The notes beneath the pieces were generated by a model. It searched no databases, was not told where the DNA came from, and saw only the letters and a list, made by a program, of their open reading frames with translations. Below, in pieces: positions 39,105 to 48,189 of a stretch of 64,000 nucleotides of DNA. Both the position numbers and the translations under genes were made by a program. How positions within the stretch are numbered: the first letter of the stretch is position 1; every line of letters starts with the position of its first letter. The stretch covers positions 124,001-188,000 of the forward strand of contig JAMWCF010000001.1 in assembly GCA_023818695.1 (NCBI GenBank), given 5' to 3'. This stretch comes from Candidatus Omnitrophota bacterium. GTDB taxonomy: Bacteria; Omnitrophota; Koll11; 1-14-0-20-64-10.

Positions 39105-40330
39105 AGCGTCCTCCTTCGCTGGCGCTAATCTTTATTACCGTCTTCGTCCACCTGGTTGGTTTTGGAATCGTCATACCGGTTCTGCCTCTTTACGCCGACC
39201 GGTTTGGCGCCTCCGCTTTTCAGGCCGGGATGCTGCTGGCTTCCTATTCGGCGGCGCAAATCATGTTCGCCCCGATCCTGGGCAGGATTTCGGATAGGGT
39301 GGGGCGCAAGCCGGTTTTGATGGTCAGCATCCTGGGGACCGCCGTCGGTTTTTTCCTGATGGGGATGGCCGACTCTCTGCCGGTCCTGTTCTGGGGACGG
39401 ATCCTGGACGGAGTGACCGGGGGCAACGTCTCCACGGCGCAGGCCTACATCGCCGACGTGACTCCGCTTGAAGACCGTTCGAAAAGAATGGGGCTGATCG
39501 GCGCGGCGTTCGGGCTTGGGTTTATCTTCGGCCCGGCACTGGGAGGAATTTTGAGCCACATCTCCATGGCGGCTCCATTTCTGTTTGCGGCCGGGATGGC
39601 CGTATTGAATGCCCTTTTCGTGAAACTGTGGCTTCCGGAGAGTCTGCCCCCCTCCCGGCGGGTGACCGGTTCGGGGGAAGGGGTTCTTCCGGTCATTTTC
39701 CACTTGTGGAGGGTCCAGACCCTGAACCTTATCTTCGCGACCTATCTGGTGGTGACGATCGCCTTTTCCCTTCTGACGGCGACCTATCCCCTCTTCGCGC
39801 AGGACCGTTTCTCCTGCACGGTCTCGCAGGTCGGCTACATCTTCGCCGGGTTGGGGTTGATGAGCGCTTTGATCCAGGGAGGCCTGCTTGGCTGGCTCGT
39901 CAAGGTTTTTGGGGACGCCGGGCTGGTCATGCTGGGGGCCGTCATTCTGGCGGCCGGGTTTTTCCTTCTGCCCCTGTCGGCAGGATATTTCTCGATGGTA
40001 GCCGCCACGGGGGTGGTTGCCCTGGGGCACAGTCTGGTGGCGGCTCCGCTCAACGGTTTGGCCTCCAAGACCGTCTCTCCGGGATCCCAGGGGCAGGTTT
40101 TGGGAGCAATGCAGGCGATTGCCTCCTTCGCCAGGATTGTCGGCCCCATAGCAGGCGGTGTCCTCTTTGATTTTGACGCAGCGCGCAACGGCGTTCATGT
40201 CGGTATCTCCCCCTATTTCGCGGCGGGCGCAATGACTTTAGGCGCCTTCCTGCTTGCTTTTATGCTTCAGCGGTCGGTCCGAAGGGAGATGCAGCACGGC
40301 GTCTTGGGGCGGGGGTCTTATTTGCCATGA
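39101..40330 (+). CDS. MFS transporter (TetA/DHA1-like)
   Basis: This 409-residue protein has 12 predicted membrane segments. The MFS motif A is GRISDRVGRKPVLM between helices 2 and 3, and the helix-5 motif GLIGAAFGLGFIFGPALGG is typical of proton-coupled drug exporters. The GTG start at 39101 overlaps the preceding stop; the first residues KRPPSLALIFITVFVHLVGFGIVIPVLPLY are those of a DHA1 family member. Its substrate is unknown. Confidence 0.88.
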   Translation: MKRPPSLALIFITVFVHLVGFGIVIPVLPLYADRFGASAFQAGMLLASYSAAQIMFAPILGRISDRVGRKPVLMVSILGTAVGFFLMGMADSLPVLFWGRILDGVTGGNVSTAQAYIADVTPLEDRSKRMGLIGAAFGLGFIFGPALGGILSHISMAAPFLFAAGMAVLNALFVKLWLPESLPPSRRVTGSGEGVLPVIFHLWRVQTLNLIFATYLVVTIAFSLLTATYPLFAQDRFSCTVSQVGYIFAGLGLMSALIQGGLLGWLVKVFGDAGLVMLGAVILAAGFFLLPLSAGYFSMVAATGVVALGHSLVAAPLNGLASKTVSPGSQGQVLGAMQAIASFARIVGPIAGGVLFDFDAARNGVHVGISPYFAAGAMTLGAFLLAFMLQRSVRREMQHGVLGRGSYLP

Positions 40331-40806
40331 ATCCTGAAATCAGGCGGACGGTTCTTCGGAAGATCGTCCATGGCGTCTATGTGGCGGGGGTAAAAGATGA
40401 CCAACACCTTAACGCCCTGACGGTGACCTGGATCTGTCAGGTCTCCTTCCAACCGCCGCTGGTGATGGTCGCCATCCGGAAAGATGGCGTCTCTTATGGT
40501 ATGATCCGGGCAGGGCGGGTTTTCACCTTGAACCTCCTGTCATCCGGCCAGAAGGAGCTGGCCCAGCATTTCCTGAAACCGGCCCACCTGGGCGCCGACA
40601 AGCTGGCGGGGATGAAGTACCGCCTGGGGAGGACAGGCGCCCCTATTCTGGAGGAGACGGCCGCTTATGTGGAATGCGAAGTCCGCAAGATTTACGATGA
40701 CGCCGGAGACCACGCCCTGGTGGTGGGGGAGGTCATCGAGGCGGGGCTCCACAGGGATGTCGAGCCGCTGACGCTAAAGGAAACCGGATGGCACTACGGG
40801 GGATGA
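40327..40806 (+). CDS. Flavin reductase-like (FMN-binding split-barrel) protein
   Basis: This 159-residue protein matches the flavin reductase domain: GVYVAGVKDDQHLNALTVTWICQVSFQPPLVMVAI, then FTLNLLSSGQKELAQHF. These bind FMN and reduce flavins or act as electron carriers. Four-base overlap with the MFS gene and one base to the peptidase gene place it in the same operon. Partner oxygenase is not evident. Confidence 0.87.
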   Translation: MNPEIRRTVLRKIVHGVYVAGVKDDQHLNALTVTWICQVSFQPPLVMVAIRKDGVSYGMIRAGRVFTLNLLSSGQKELAQHFLKPAHLGADKLAGMKYRLGRTGAPILEETAAYVECEVRKIYDDAGDHALVVGEVIEAGLHRDVEPLTLKETGWHYGG

Positions 40807-40807
40807 G

Positions 40808-41932
40808 ATGTCCGAAGCTTCTTTGATCATCGCGGCAAGCGAGCAGAACGCCGATCTGTTTTACGCCACTGGCTTCTGGGCTCCCGATCCCTTCATATTC
40901 CTCCAGATCGGCGATAAGAAGCTTCTTTTGATGAGCGACCTGGAGGTAGACAGGGCCAGGTCGGAGTCCAAGGTTGACGAGGTGCTCTCCATCTCGCGGC
41001 TGGCCGACGACGCCAGGAAGCGGGGAATAGCCAAACCGGGGCTCGTGGATATCCTGGAGATCGTTTTGAAAGAGCGCGAGGTCGACGCTCTGCGGGTCCC
41101 TTCGACCTTCCCAGTGGGAATCGCCGACCGGATCCGAGCGAAAGGATTTTCTCTGCGGGTCAGCGAGGATCCTTTCTTCCCGGAGAGGATGTGCAAGAGG
41201 CCCGAGGAGGTTGCCGCCATCCGGGAAACGATCCGCTTGACTGAGGAGGCGCTGCAGGCCGCCATTCGCCTGATCGAGGAATCGGAGATCAAGGGGGAGG
41301 ACCTCTGGCTGCGGGGACAGCCGCTGACATCGGAACTGGTTCGCAAGGTCCTGCATTTGACCCTGATGGGTTCCGACTGCCTGGCGCAGGAGACGATCGT
41401 CGCCGGCGGCGCGCAGGCCTGCGACCCGCACTGCATTGGGTTCGGCCCCTTGAAGGCGCACAAGCCGATCGTCCTGGATGTCTTCCCGGTCTCCACGAAA
41501 AGCCGATACTACGCAGACATCACCCGGACGGTGGTTAAGGGCAAGCCCAGCGAAACGCTGAAAAAGATGTACCAAGCGGTTCGGCATGGCCAGGAGATCG
41601 CCTTCGGGATGGTCAAGAACGGTGTTCAGGCGCAGACGATCCACCAAGCGATTCTGGATTACTTCGAAAAAGAAGGTTTTACAACAGGGGAGAAGAACGG
41701 CCGAATGACAGGATTCTTCCACGGGACCGGGCACGGCCTGGGGCTGGAGATCCATGAGCCGCCCCGGATCTCTTCGACGCCTGACATTCTGAAAACCGGC
41801 CAGGTGGTGACGGTGGAACCGGGTCTTTACTATCCGGAGGAGGGAGGGATCCGGATCGAGGACGATGTCTTCGTCACCGCCACCGGCTGCGAAGTTCTTT
41901 CCAGCTTCCCGAAGGTTTTCGAGCTTTTCTGA
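40808..41932 (+). CDS. Xaa-Pro aminopeptidase-like M24 peptidase
   Basis: This 374-residue pita-bread metallopeptidase has metal ligands in LDVFPVS (Asp), YADITRT (Asp), HGTGHGLGLEIHE (His), VEPGLYYP (Glu) and IEDDVFV (Glu). The N-terminal creatinase-like domain covers residues 1-140. Substrate may be Xaa-Pro dipeptides; bacterial members also include other C-N hydrolases. Its stop abuts the convergent leuD stop without a spacer. Confidence 0.87.
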   Translation: MSEASLIIAASEQNADLFYATGFWAPDPFIFLQIGDKKLLLMSDLEVDRARSESKVDEVLSISRLADDARKRGIAKPGLVDILEIVLKEREVDALRVPSTFPVGIADRIRAKGFSLRVSEDPFFPERMCKRPEEVAAIRETIRLTEEALQAAIRLIEESEIKGEDLWLRGQPLTSELVRKVLHLTLMGSDCLAQETIVAGGAQACDPHCIGFGPLKAHKPIVLDVFPVSTKSRYYADITRTVVKGKPSETLKKMYQAVRHGQEIAFGMVKNGVQAQTIHQAILDYFEKEGFTTGEKNGRMTGFFHGTGHGLGLEIHEPPRISSTPDILKTGQVVTVEPGLYYPEEGGIRIEDDVFVTATGCEVLSSFPKVFELF

Positions 41933-42547
41933 TCAACCCCTCGCCTCCATCTGGGTGTTATGGCGTTTCTCGAACGCGGCGATCGCCGCCTCCTGCCGAA
42001 GGGTCAGCCCGATTTCGTCGAGTCCCCGGATCAGGTGGTCTTTGACCGACGGGTCAATGTCGAAATGGAAGGAGATCTCCTCCGGCAGGTGAAGGGTCAC
42101 CCGCTGTTCTTCCAGGTTGACCGTGGCCTCCAGCCCTTTGTACCGACTGGTCATCTGGAAGATCTCCTCCACCTCCGGCTCCTGCAGCTCTACGGTGAGA
42201 AGACCGTTCTTGGTGGAGTTATTCCGAAAGATATCGGCGAAGCTGGGAGCGATCACCGCTTTGAAACCGTACTGGTGGACCGCCCAGACGGCGTGTTCCC
42301 GGGAAGAGCCGCAGCCGAAGTTATTTCGGGCCACCAGGATCGAGGCCCCATTGAACCTCGGTTCATTCAGCTCGAAAGCGGGATCCGGTGTGCCGTCCGG
42401 CCGATAGCGCCAGTCATAGAACAGAGATTCACCGAAGCCGGTCCGCTTGATCGATTTCAGGAACTGTTTCGGGATGATCTGGTCGGTGTCGACGTTGGCT
42501 CTGTCCAGCGTGGCCACCAGTCCCCGGTGCGACCTAAACGCTTCCAC
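41933..42547 (-). CDS. leuD: 3-isopropylmalate dehydratase small subunit
   Basis: This 204-residue small subunit of isopropylmalate isomerase acts in leucine synthesis. NVDTDQIIPKQFLKSI near the N-terminus and NNFGCGSSREHAVWA are diagnostic. A GTG start at 42547 has GGGAG upstream and overlaps leuC by 14 bases, giving coupled translation. The 212-residue alternative from 42571 lies further within leuC and adds non-conserved residues. Confidence 0.94.
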   Translation of the reverse strand: MEAFRSHRGLVATLDRANVDTDQIIPKQFLKSIKRTGFGESLFYDWRYRPDGTPDPAFELNEPRFNGASILVARNNFGCGSSREHAVWAVHQYGFKAVIAPSFADIFRNNSTKNGLLTVELQEPEVEEIFQMTSRYKGLEATVNLEEQRVTLHLPEEISFHFDIDPSVKDHLIRGLDEIGLTLRQEAAIAAFEKRHNTQMEARG

Positions 42548-43946
42548 TTTTCCACTCCCTGATGTCCACAAAGTGTCCTTCCACCGCCGCGGCGGCCGCC
42601 ATTTCCGGGGAGACCAGATGAGTCCGGCCCCCCTTGCCCTGGCGCCCCTCGAAGTTCCTATTGGAGGTGGAAGCGGAACGCTCCTGTGGTTTGAGCTGGT
42701 CCGGGTTCATCCCCAGACACATGGAACAGCCGGCGAACCGCCATTCGCAGCCTGCCTCCTTGTAGATCTTGTCCAGCCCCTCGGCCTCTGCCTGCCGACG
42801 CACCTGCTCGGAACCCGGCACCACCAGCACCTTGACCCCTTTGGCCACCTTCCGTCCCTTGAAGATTCTCGCGGCGGCCCGCAGGTCTTCGATCCGGCCG
42901 TTGGTGCAGCTGCCGATGAAGACCATGTCTACCTTGATCTCGGTGATCGGCGTGCCGGGCTTCAAGCCCATGTAGGCGAGGGCCTGTTCCACATCCCTGC
43001 GGCTGTAGCCGGGGACCTTGTCCGGTTCTGGGATTCGGCCGGTGACATCCATCACCATCCCGGGGTTGGTTCCCCAGGTCACCTGCGGCGCGATCTCCGA
43101 TGCGTTGATCTCCAGCGTCCGGTCGAATGCCGCGTCCGGGTCGGAGGGAAGGGTCTTCCAGTAGGCTATGGCCTTTTCCAGCGCCGCTCCTTTCGGGGCG
43201 AACGGCCGGTTTCCGGAGGCAATGTAGTTGAAAGTGGTCTCATCCGGCGCGATCATCCCGGCCCTGGCGCCGGCCTCGATTGACATGTTGCAGATCGTCA
43301 TGCGCTGTTCCATGGAGAGCCGCCGCACCGCCTCCCCGGCGTACTCCAGCACATAGCCGGTCCCTCCGCCGGTGCCGACCAGCCCGATCAGCTTCAGAAT
43401 CATATCCTTGGGGGTGGATCCCGGTTTCAGCCGGCCGGTGTATTCCACCTTGAAGGTTTTCGGTCTCTTCTGGGGCAGGGTCTGCGTGGCCAGCACGTGC
43501 TCTACCTCCGAGGTTCCGATTCCAAAAGCGAGGGTGCCAAACGCTCCGTGCGTTGAGGTGTGGGAGTCACCGCAGACGATGGTGCAGCCGGGCAGGGTGA
43601 TTCCCAGCTCCGGTCCGATAATATGGACGATCCCCTGCCTGTCTGACTGCAGGCCGTAGAGGGTGATCCCGAACTGGCGGCAGTTGGTTTCCAGCGCATC
43701 GATCTGTGCCCTGGAGATCGGATCGGCAATTGTCAGCCGGTCGTCGGTCGGCACGTTGTGGTCCATCGTGGCGAAGGTCAGCTCCGGCCGCCGGACTGTC
43801 CGCTTGGTCAGGCGAAGCCCCTCGAACGCCTGCGGGGAGGTCACCTCATGGACCAGGTGCCGGTCGATGTAGAGCAGGGTAGTTCCGTCGGATTGGCCGG
43901 CCACGACGTGCGAATCCCAGATCTTCTCGAAGAGGGTTTTTCCCAT
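42534..43946 (-). CDS. leuC: 3-isopropylmalate dehydratase large subunit
   Basis: This 470-residue aconitase-family protein carries the [4Fe-4S] cysteines in IGSCTNGRIEDL and in CSMCLGMNPD. VCGDSHTSTHGAFG and DRHLVHEVTSPQAFEGLR are LeuC-typical. It isomerises 2- to 3-isopropylmalate with LeuD. It probably has a leaderless transcript from the extended -10 box just upstream. Confidence 0.96.
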   Translation of the reverse strand: MGKTLFEKIWDSHVVAGQSDGTTLLYIDRHLVHEVTSPQAFEGLRLTKRTVRRPELTFATMDHNVPTDDRLTIADPISRAQIDALETNCRQFGITLYGLQSDRQGIVHIIGPELGITLPGCTIVCGDSHTSTHGAFGTLAFGIGTSEVEHVLATQTLPQKRPKTFKVEYTGRLKPGSTPKDMILKLIGLVGTGGGTGYVLEYAGEAVRRLSMEQRMTICNMSIEAGARAGMIAPDETTFNYIASGNRPFAPKGAALEKAIAYWKTLPSDPDAAFDRTLEINASEIAPQVTWGTNPGMVMDVTGRIPEPDKVPGYSRRDVEQALAYMGLKPGTPITEIKVDMVFIGSCTNGRIEDLRAAARIFKGRKVAKGVKVLVVPGSEQVRRQAEAEGLDKIYKEAGCEWRFAGCSMCLGMNPDQLKPQERSASTSNRNFEGRQGKGGRTHLVSPEMAAAAAVEGHFVDIREWKSGSV

Positions 43947-43955
43947 AGAGCGATT

Positions 43956-43964
43956 AGTATAGCA
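43956..43964 (-). promoter_or_regulatory. Extended -10 promoter of leuCD
   Basis: Minus strand TG-C-TATACT ends 9 bases before the leuC ATG. No ribosome site intervenes and no good -35 box is seen. Confidence 0.5.
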
Positions 43965-43978
43965 CGCGATGGAAGGGG

Positions 43979-44488
43979 TTATGGCCGCTGTTGAGAGGCG
44001 GGGATTCTCTCCATCCGGATAAAGCTGTAGGGAAATCTGTTTTTTTCGTCCGCGGGGTGATCGGACCGTTCGGCCTCACGCCAGAGGTTCCGATTCCATT
44101 GAAAGGTGGCGTCCCCCTGGAACTGTTCCCTGATGAGAGTCAGAAGGATTTCATCGGCGAGCGGCTCCGCCTGCTTGTAGATGCTCGCCCCGCCGATTAC
44201 GAAGACCCGGTTCTCCTGCTTCTCTTCGCAGATTCGCAAGGCCTCTTGTAATGACGGGGCGGTGAGGGCCCCGCAACAGGGGTAATCCTTTCGGGAGGTG
44301 ACGACGATGTTGGTTCGGCCGGGCAGGGGTTTGCCGATCGACTCGAAGGTTTTGCGTCCCATGATGACCGGATGCCCCAGCGTCAGCTGTTTGAACCGCT
44401 TGAGATCCGCCGGCAGGTGCCAGGGGAGCTTGTTGTTTGCGCCGATCACCCCGTTCTGGGAGACGGCGACGATGATGGAGACGGTCAT
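43979..44488 (-). CDS. folA: Dihydrofolate reductase
   Basis: This 169-residue type I DHFR starts VSIIVAVSQNGVIGANNKLPWHLPADLKRFKQLT. The conserved W-H-L-P-A-D catalytic Asp, GRKTFESIGKPLPGRTNIV and VIGGASIYKQ NADPH loop are all present. It regenerates tetrahydrofolate oxidised by ThyA, and the gene overlaps the thyA stop by one base. Confidence 0.96.
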   Translation of the reverse strand: MTVSIIVAVSQNGVIGANNKLPWHLPADLKRFKQLTLGHPVIMGRKTFESIGKPLPGRTNIVVTSRKDYPCCGALTAPSLQEALRICEEKQENRVFVIGGASIYKQAEPLADEILLTLIREQFQGDATFQWNRNLWREAERSDHPADEKNRFPYSFIRMERIPASQQRP

Positions 44489-45282
44489 CAGACGGCGATC
44501 GGGGCTTTGATCGAGGGGTGGGACTGGTAATTCTCCAGCGTGAAATCCTCATATGTGAAGTTGAAGATCGAATGAATGGCTGGGTTGAGCTTCATGACCG
44601 GCAGGGGGAACGGCTCCCGGGTCATCTGGAGTTTGGCCTGCTCCACGTGATTCAGGTAAAGATGGGCGTCGCCCAGGGTGTGGATGAATTCTCCCGGCTG
44701 CAGGCGGCAGACCTGCGCCGTCATCATCGTCAGAAGAGCGTACGAAGCGATGTTGAACGGAACTCCCAGGAAAACGTCCGCGGAACGCTGGTAAAGCTGG
44801 CAGGAGAGACGGCCGTCTGACACATAGAACTGAAAGAGGCAATGGCAGGGAGGAAGTTTCATCTTGTCGATGTCGGCCGGGTTCCAGGCCGAGACGATCA
44901 GTCGCCGGGAGTCCGGGTTATTTTTGATTCCCTCAATCACCTGGCTGATCTGATCGATGCAGCCCCCTTCCGGGGTGAGCCATCTGCGCCACTGGTATCC
45001 ATAGACAGGGCCCAGCTCCCCTTTTTCGTCCGCCCACTCGTCCCAGATCGTGACCCCGTTTTCCTTCAGCCACCTAATGTTGGTATCGCCCCGCAGGAAC
45101 CAGAGGAGTTCGTAGATCACCGATTTGATGTGGATCTTCTTCGTGGTCACCAGAGGGAACCCGGCGGCCAGGTCAAAGCGCATCTGGTAGCCGAAGATGC
45201 TCAACGTGCCGGTGCCGGTCCGGTCTTCTTTCTTGGCGCCGTTGTCAAGGATGTGGCGCAGGAGGTCAAGATAGGCCTTCAT
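44488..45282 (-). CDS. thyA: Thymidylate synthase
   Basis: This 264-residue enzyme methylates dUMP with methylenetetrahydrofolate. It is full length with ILDNGAKKEDRTGTGTLSIFG, the catalytic cysteine in LPPCHCLFQFYV, QRSADVFLGVPFNIASYA and HLYLNHVEQ. AGGA lies five bases before the ATG, unlike the divergent nuoA. With folA it forms a two-gene folate unit. Confidence 0.97.
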   Translation of the reverse strand: MKAYLDLLRHILDNGAKKEDRTGTGTLSIFGYQMRFDLAAGFPLVTTKKIHIKSVIYELLWFLRGDTNIRWLKENGVTIWDEWADEKGELGPVYGYQWRRWLTPEGGCIDQISQVIEGIKNNPDSRRLIVSAWNPADIDKMKLPPCHCLFQFYVSDGRLSCQLYQRSADVFLGVPFNIASYALLTMMTAQVCRLQPGEFIHTLGDAHLYLNHVEQAKLQMTREPFPLPVMKLNPAIHSIFNFTYEDFTLENYQSHPSIKAPIAV

Positions 45283-45304
45283 CGCTTCCTTTTAAGCATC
45301 TCTT

Positions 45305-45310
45305 ATTATA
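45305..45310 (-). promoter_or_regulatory. thyA -10 box
   Basis: Minus strand TATAAT with a leader of roughly 15-20 bases carrying a ribosome site. The -35 region is weak. It lies back to back with the nuoA promoter in a 74-base intergenic space. Confidence 0.45.
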
Positions 45311-45313
45311 CTC

Positions 45314-45343
45314 TTGGCGGCGGTTTGGGAGCTGTAATATAAT
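45314..45343 (+). promoter_or_regulatory. nuoA promoter
   Basis: TTGGCG, 18 bases, perfect TATAAT; the nuoA ATG begins 13 bases after the -10 box and has no Shine-Dalgarno. Confidence 0.55.
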
Positions 45344-45356
45344 AGCCGTTCTACTC

Positions 45357-45710
45357 ATGAGCGAATATTCTGGGATTCTTCTCACATTTCTTTTCGCCGG
45401 GGCGATTGCTGGTACTTTCATCTTCCTGGCCACGGTGCTGGGGCCGAAGAGGCCGTCCCCCGCCAAGTCGGAGCCGTTCGAGTGCGGGATGAGGCCGTTT
45501 CAGCTGCCGGCGGGCAGGCTGACCATCCGGTATTACCTTGTGGCGATGCTCTTCATCCTGTTCGACGTGGAGCTGGTTTTCCTTTTCCCCTGGGCGGTGG
45601 TCTTCCGGGGGCTTGGGTTTTACGGCTTTGTCACGATGGCGATTTTTCTGGGGATTTTGCTCGTCGGGTTCGTTTACGCCTGGAAGAAGGGGGCGCTGGA
45701 GTGGCAGTAA
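45357..45710 (+). CDS. nuoA: NADH-quinone oxidoreductase subunit A
   Basis: This 117-residue complex I membrane subunit has three hydrophobic helices. PFECGMRPF follows the first helix (conserved Glu-Cys-Gly loop) and RYYLVAMLFILFDVELVFLFPWAV covers the second. It is the first gene of the nuoABCD-EF-GHI operon. Confidence 0.95.
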   Translation: MSEYSGILLTFLFAGAIAGTFIFLATVLGPKRPSPAKSEPFECGMRPFQLPAGRLTIRYYLVAMLFILFDVELVFLFPWAVVFRGLGFYGFVTMAIFLGILLVGFVYAWKKGALEWQ

Positions 45711-45730
45711 AAGGGAGGGGGTAACGGACC

Positions 45731-46240
45731 ATGTTCGGCGGAGAGAATTTCGTCACCTCAAAACTGAACGCGGCGATCGGCTGGGCTCGGAAATACTCGA
45801 TCTTCCAGTACCCGTTCGTGACCGCCTGCTGCGGCATGGAGTATATGGCCACCGCCTGTTCCCATTACGACGTGGACCGGTTTGGGGCGGGCCTGCCGCG
45901 CTTTTCCCCCAGGCAGGCGGACGTCCTCTTCGTGGTGGGGACGATCAGCCACAAGATGGCGCCGGTCTTAAAGACGATCTACGACCAGATGACCGAGCCG
46001 AAATGGGTGGTCGCCTTCGGCGTTTGCACCTGCACCGGCGGTTTCTACGACAATTACGCCACCGTCATGGGGATCGACACGATCATTCCGGTGGATATCT
46101 ACATCCCCGGTTGCCCGCCCAGGCCCGAGTACGTGCTGGACGGACTGATGAAACTGCAGGAGAAGATCCAGTTGCAGCACTCCGGGAAACCGTACCCCAA
46201 AGCGCAGATGTATCATGCTGGACAATCCTTCTCTGTTTGA
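45731..46240 (+). CDS. nuoB: NADH-quinone oxidoreductase subunit B
   Basis: This 169-residue peripheral-arm subunit holds cluster N2. The ligands are in TACCGMEYMA (tandem cysteines), FGVCTCTGGFYDNY and YIPGCPPRPEYVLDG. GGGAGGGGGTAAC precedes the ATG. It overlaps nuoC by 26 bases. Confidence 0.97.
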   Translation: MFGGENFVTSKLNAAIGWARKYSIFQYPFVTACCGMEYMATACSHYDVDRFGAGLPRFSPRQADVLFVVGTISHKMAPVLKTIYDQMTEPKWVVAFGVCTCTGGFYDNYATVMGIDTIIPVDIYIPGCPPRPEYVLDGLMKLQEKIQLQHSGKPYPKAQMYHAGQSFSV

Positions 46241-46802
46241 TCTTCTCCATCAGCGGTTTCCCGCCGCGATCCTGTCGACCCACGCCCACCGGGGCGACGC
46301 CACGGTGACGATCCGTTCGGAATATCTGCTGGATGTGGCACGGTTCTTGAGGGATGAACCGGGCTTCCGTATGAACTTCCTCATGGATCTGACGGCGGTC
46401 GATTACCTGACCTTCGGCCAGAAGCCGCCGGGCAGGGCGGCCCACTTCAATGCCGGGGTGGCCGTCAGGCCGCCGGCCTTCATCCAGGATCAGATTCCTT
46501 GGCCGGGACCGGCCACCGGCGCCAGGTTTGAGGTGGTCTATCATTTCTATTCCCTCGAGACCGGCCACCGCCTTCGGTTGAAAGTGCCGGTAGAGGAGGA
46601 TTCCCCGCAGGTCGACTCGCTGACTCCCGTGTGGGCCTCCGCCGACTGGTTTGAGCGGGAGGTGTGGGACATGTTCGGGATTCGCTTCAAGGGACACCCG
46701 AACCTGAAGAGGATCCTGATGTATGAGGAGTTTCAGGGGCATCCCTTGCGCAAGGATTACCCGGTCAATAGGCGTCAGCCGCTGATTGGTCCGATCAACT
46801 GA
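46215..46802 (+). CDS. nuoC: NADH-quinone oxidoreductase subunit C
   Basis: This 195-residue 30-kDa-type subunit ends with the conserved ERE(V)WDMFGIRFKGHPNLKRILM and GHPLRKDYPV segments. It packs NuoD against the Q-site. It is separate from NuoD here, unlike the E. coli fusion. Confidence 0.93.
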   Translation: MLDNPSLFDLLHQRFPAAILSTHAHRGDATVTIRSEYLLDVARFLRDEPGFRMNFLMDLTAVDYLTFGQKPPGRAAHFNAGVAVRPPAFIQDQIPWPGPATGARFEVVYHFYSLETGHRLRLKVPVEEDSPQVDSLTPVWASADWFEREVWDMFGIRFKGHPNLKRILMYEEFQGHPLRKDYPVNRRQPLIGPIN

Positions 46803-46803
46803 C

Positions 46804-48189
46804 ATGGACACGACGACGCTCACAGAATCGATAGAAAACCAGATGATTCGTAAGGAGATGCTCCTGAACGTGGGACCGGCTCACCCGGCCATGCACGGGA
46901 TCATCCGGATTGTGGTCGGTTTGGAGGGGGAGGTGGTGAAGTCGACCGAGGTGGAGATCGGCTACCTACACCGGGGTTTCGAGAAGATGTCGGAGACGGT
47001 CGCCTACAACGGCGTTTTCCCGTACACCGACCGGTTGAATTACGTCTCGCCCCTGATCAACAACATGGGATTCGCCATGGCGGTGGAGAAGCTGATCGGG
47101 CTCCAGGTGCCGGACAGGTGCCACTACATCCGGGTGATCATGTCGGAGATTTCCCGGGTGTCGGATCACCTGACCTGCATCGGCGCCAGCGCCATGGAGC
47201 TGGGGGCCTTCACCGTCTTCCTCTATATGATCAAGGCGAGGGAGTTTTTGTGGGAGCTGGTGGAGATGGTGACCGGCGCCCGTTTGACCGTCTCCTACTG
47301 CCGGGTTGGCGGGGTGAAGGCCGACCTGCCGGCCGGTTTCGAGGAGATGACCAGAAGGAGGATCGCCGAAGTCCGGAAGGTGATCGCCGAGTGCGACAAG
47401 CTCTTGACCCGCAACCGGATCTTTGTCGACCGGATGAAGGGGACAGGGAACATCTCGCAGGCGGAGGCCGTCTCATACGGGATTACGGGCCCATTCCTGC
47501 GGGCCACGGGGGTCAACTATGACGTTCGGAAAAATTGTCCCTACGCGGTCTATGACCGGCTGGATTTCGATGTGCCGCTTGGCACCGAGGGAGACAACCT
47601 GGACCGGTATTACTGCCGGATGGAGGAGATGGAACAGTCCCTGCGGATCGTGGAGCAATGCTTGCGGGATATCCCCGGCGGCGCGGTGGCGGTCGATCCC
47701 GAGACCGGCCGGCCCATGCAGACGGAGGATCTCCATCGGATGGCTGCCTCTGAGATGGTGGATGAGGCGAAGATGGGGAAGATCTATAAGGTGAGTGGGA
47801 AAGAGGCGGTTGTGGATCCCACGCTGGAAGGGACCGACAAGAAGGTCTGGAAAAGGATTTCGGCTGGAGAGAAGAGAGTTTCCCTTCCGCCGAAAGAGGA
47901 CACCTACGGCAATATCGAAGGGCTGATGAACCACTTTAAACTGGTGATGTTCGGCCACGGGATTCGGCCGCCCCGGGGGGAGGTCTACTTCCCGGTGGAG
48001 GGGGCCAACGGGGAGCTCGGGTTTTACGTGGTCAGTGACGGCTCGGAAAACGCTTATCGGGTTCGGGTGCGGCCTCCCTGCTTCACGATTCTCGCAGCTT
48101 TGCCATTGCTGCTCAACGGGGATCAGGTGGCGGATATCATTCCCACCTTCGGCTCGGTCAACATGATCGGTGGAGAGCTCGACCGATGA
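46804..48189 (+). CDS. nuoD: NADH-quinone oxidoreductase subunit D
   Basis: This 461-residue 49-kDa-type subunit shapes the quinone site. LNVGPAHPAMHGIIRIVV near the N-terminus, EIGYLHRGFEKM, the quinone-site tyrosine region and a C-terminal DP-type end replaced by GGELDR are seen. The ATG at 46804 follows nuoC after one base. An insertion around residues 300-360, rich in charged residues, is longer than in typical NuoD proteins of ~400 residues. Confidence 0.93.
   Translation: MDTTTLTESIENQMIRKEMLLNVGPAHPAMHGIIRIVVGLEGEVVKSTEVEIGYLHRGFEKMSETVAYNGVFPYTDRLNYVSPLINNMGFAMAVEKLIGLQVPDRCHYIRVIMSEISRVSDHLTCIGASAMELGAFTVFLYMIKAREFLWELVEMVTGARLTVSYCRVGGVKADLPAGFEEMTRRRIAEVRKVIAECDKLLTRNRIFVDRMKGTGNISQAEAVSYGITGPFLRATGVNYDVRKNCPYAVYDRLDFDVPLGTEGDNLDRYYCRMEEMEQSLRIVEQCLRDIPGGAVAVDPETGRPMQTEDLHRMAASEMVDEAKMGKIYKVSGKEAVVDPTLEGTDKKVWKRISAGEKRVSLPPKEDTYGNIEGLMNHFKLVMFGHGIRPPRGEVYFPVEGANGELGFYVVSDGSENAYRVRVRPPCFTILAALPLLLNGDQVADIIPTFGSVNMIGGELDR

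Noticed and set aside
39125..40198. 357-codon minus-strand frame
   Set aside because: Antisense to the MFS transporter; highly polar composition with no recognisable domain.
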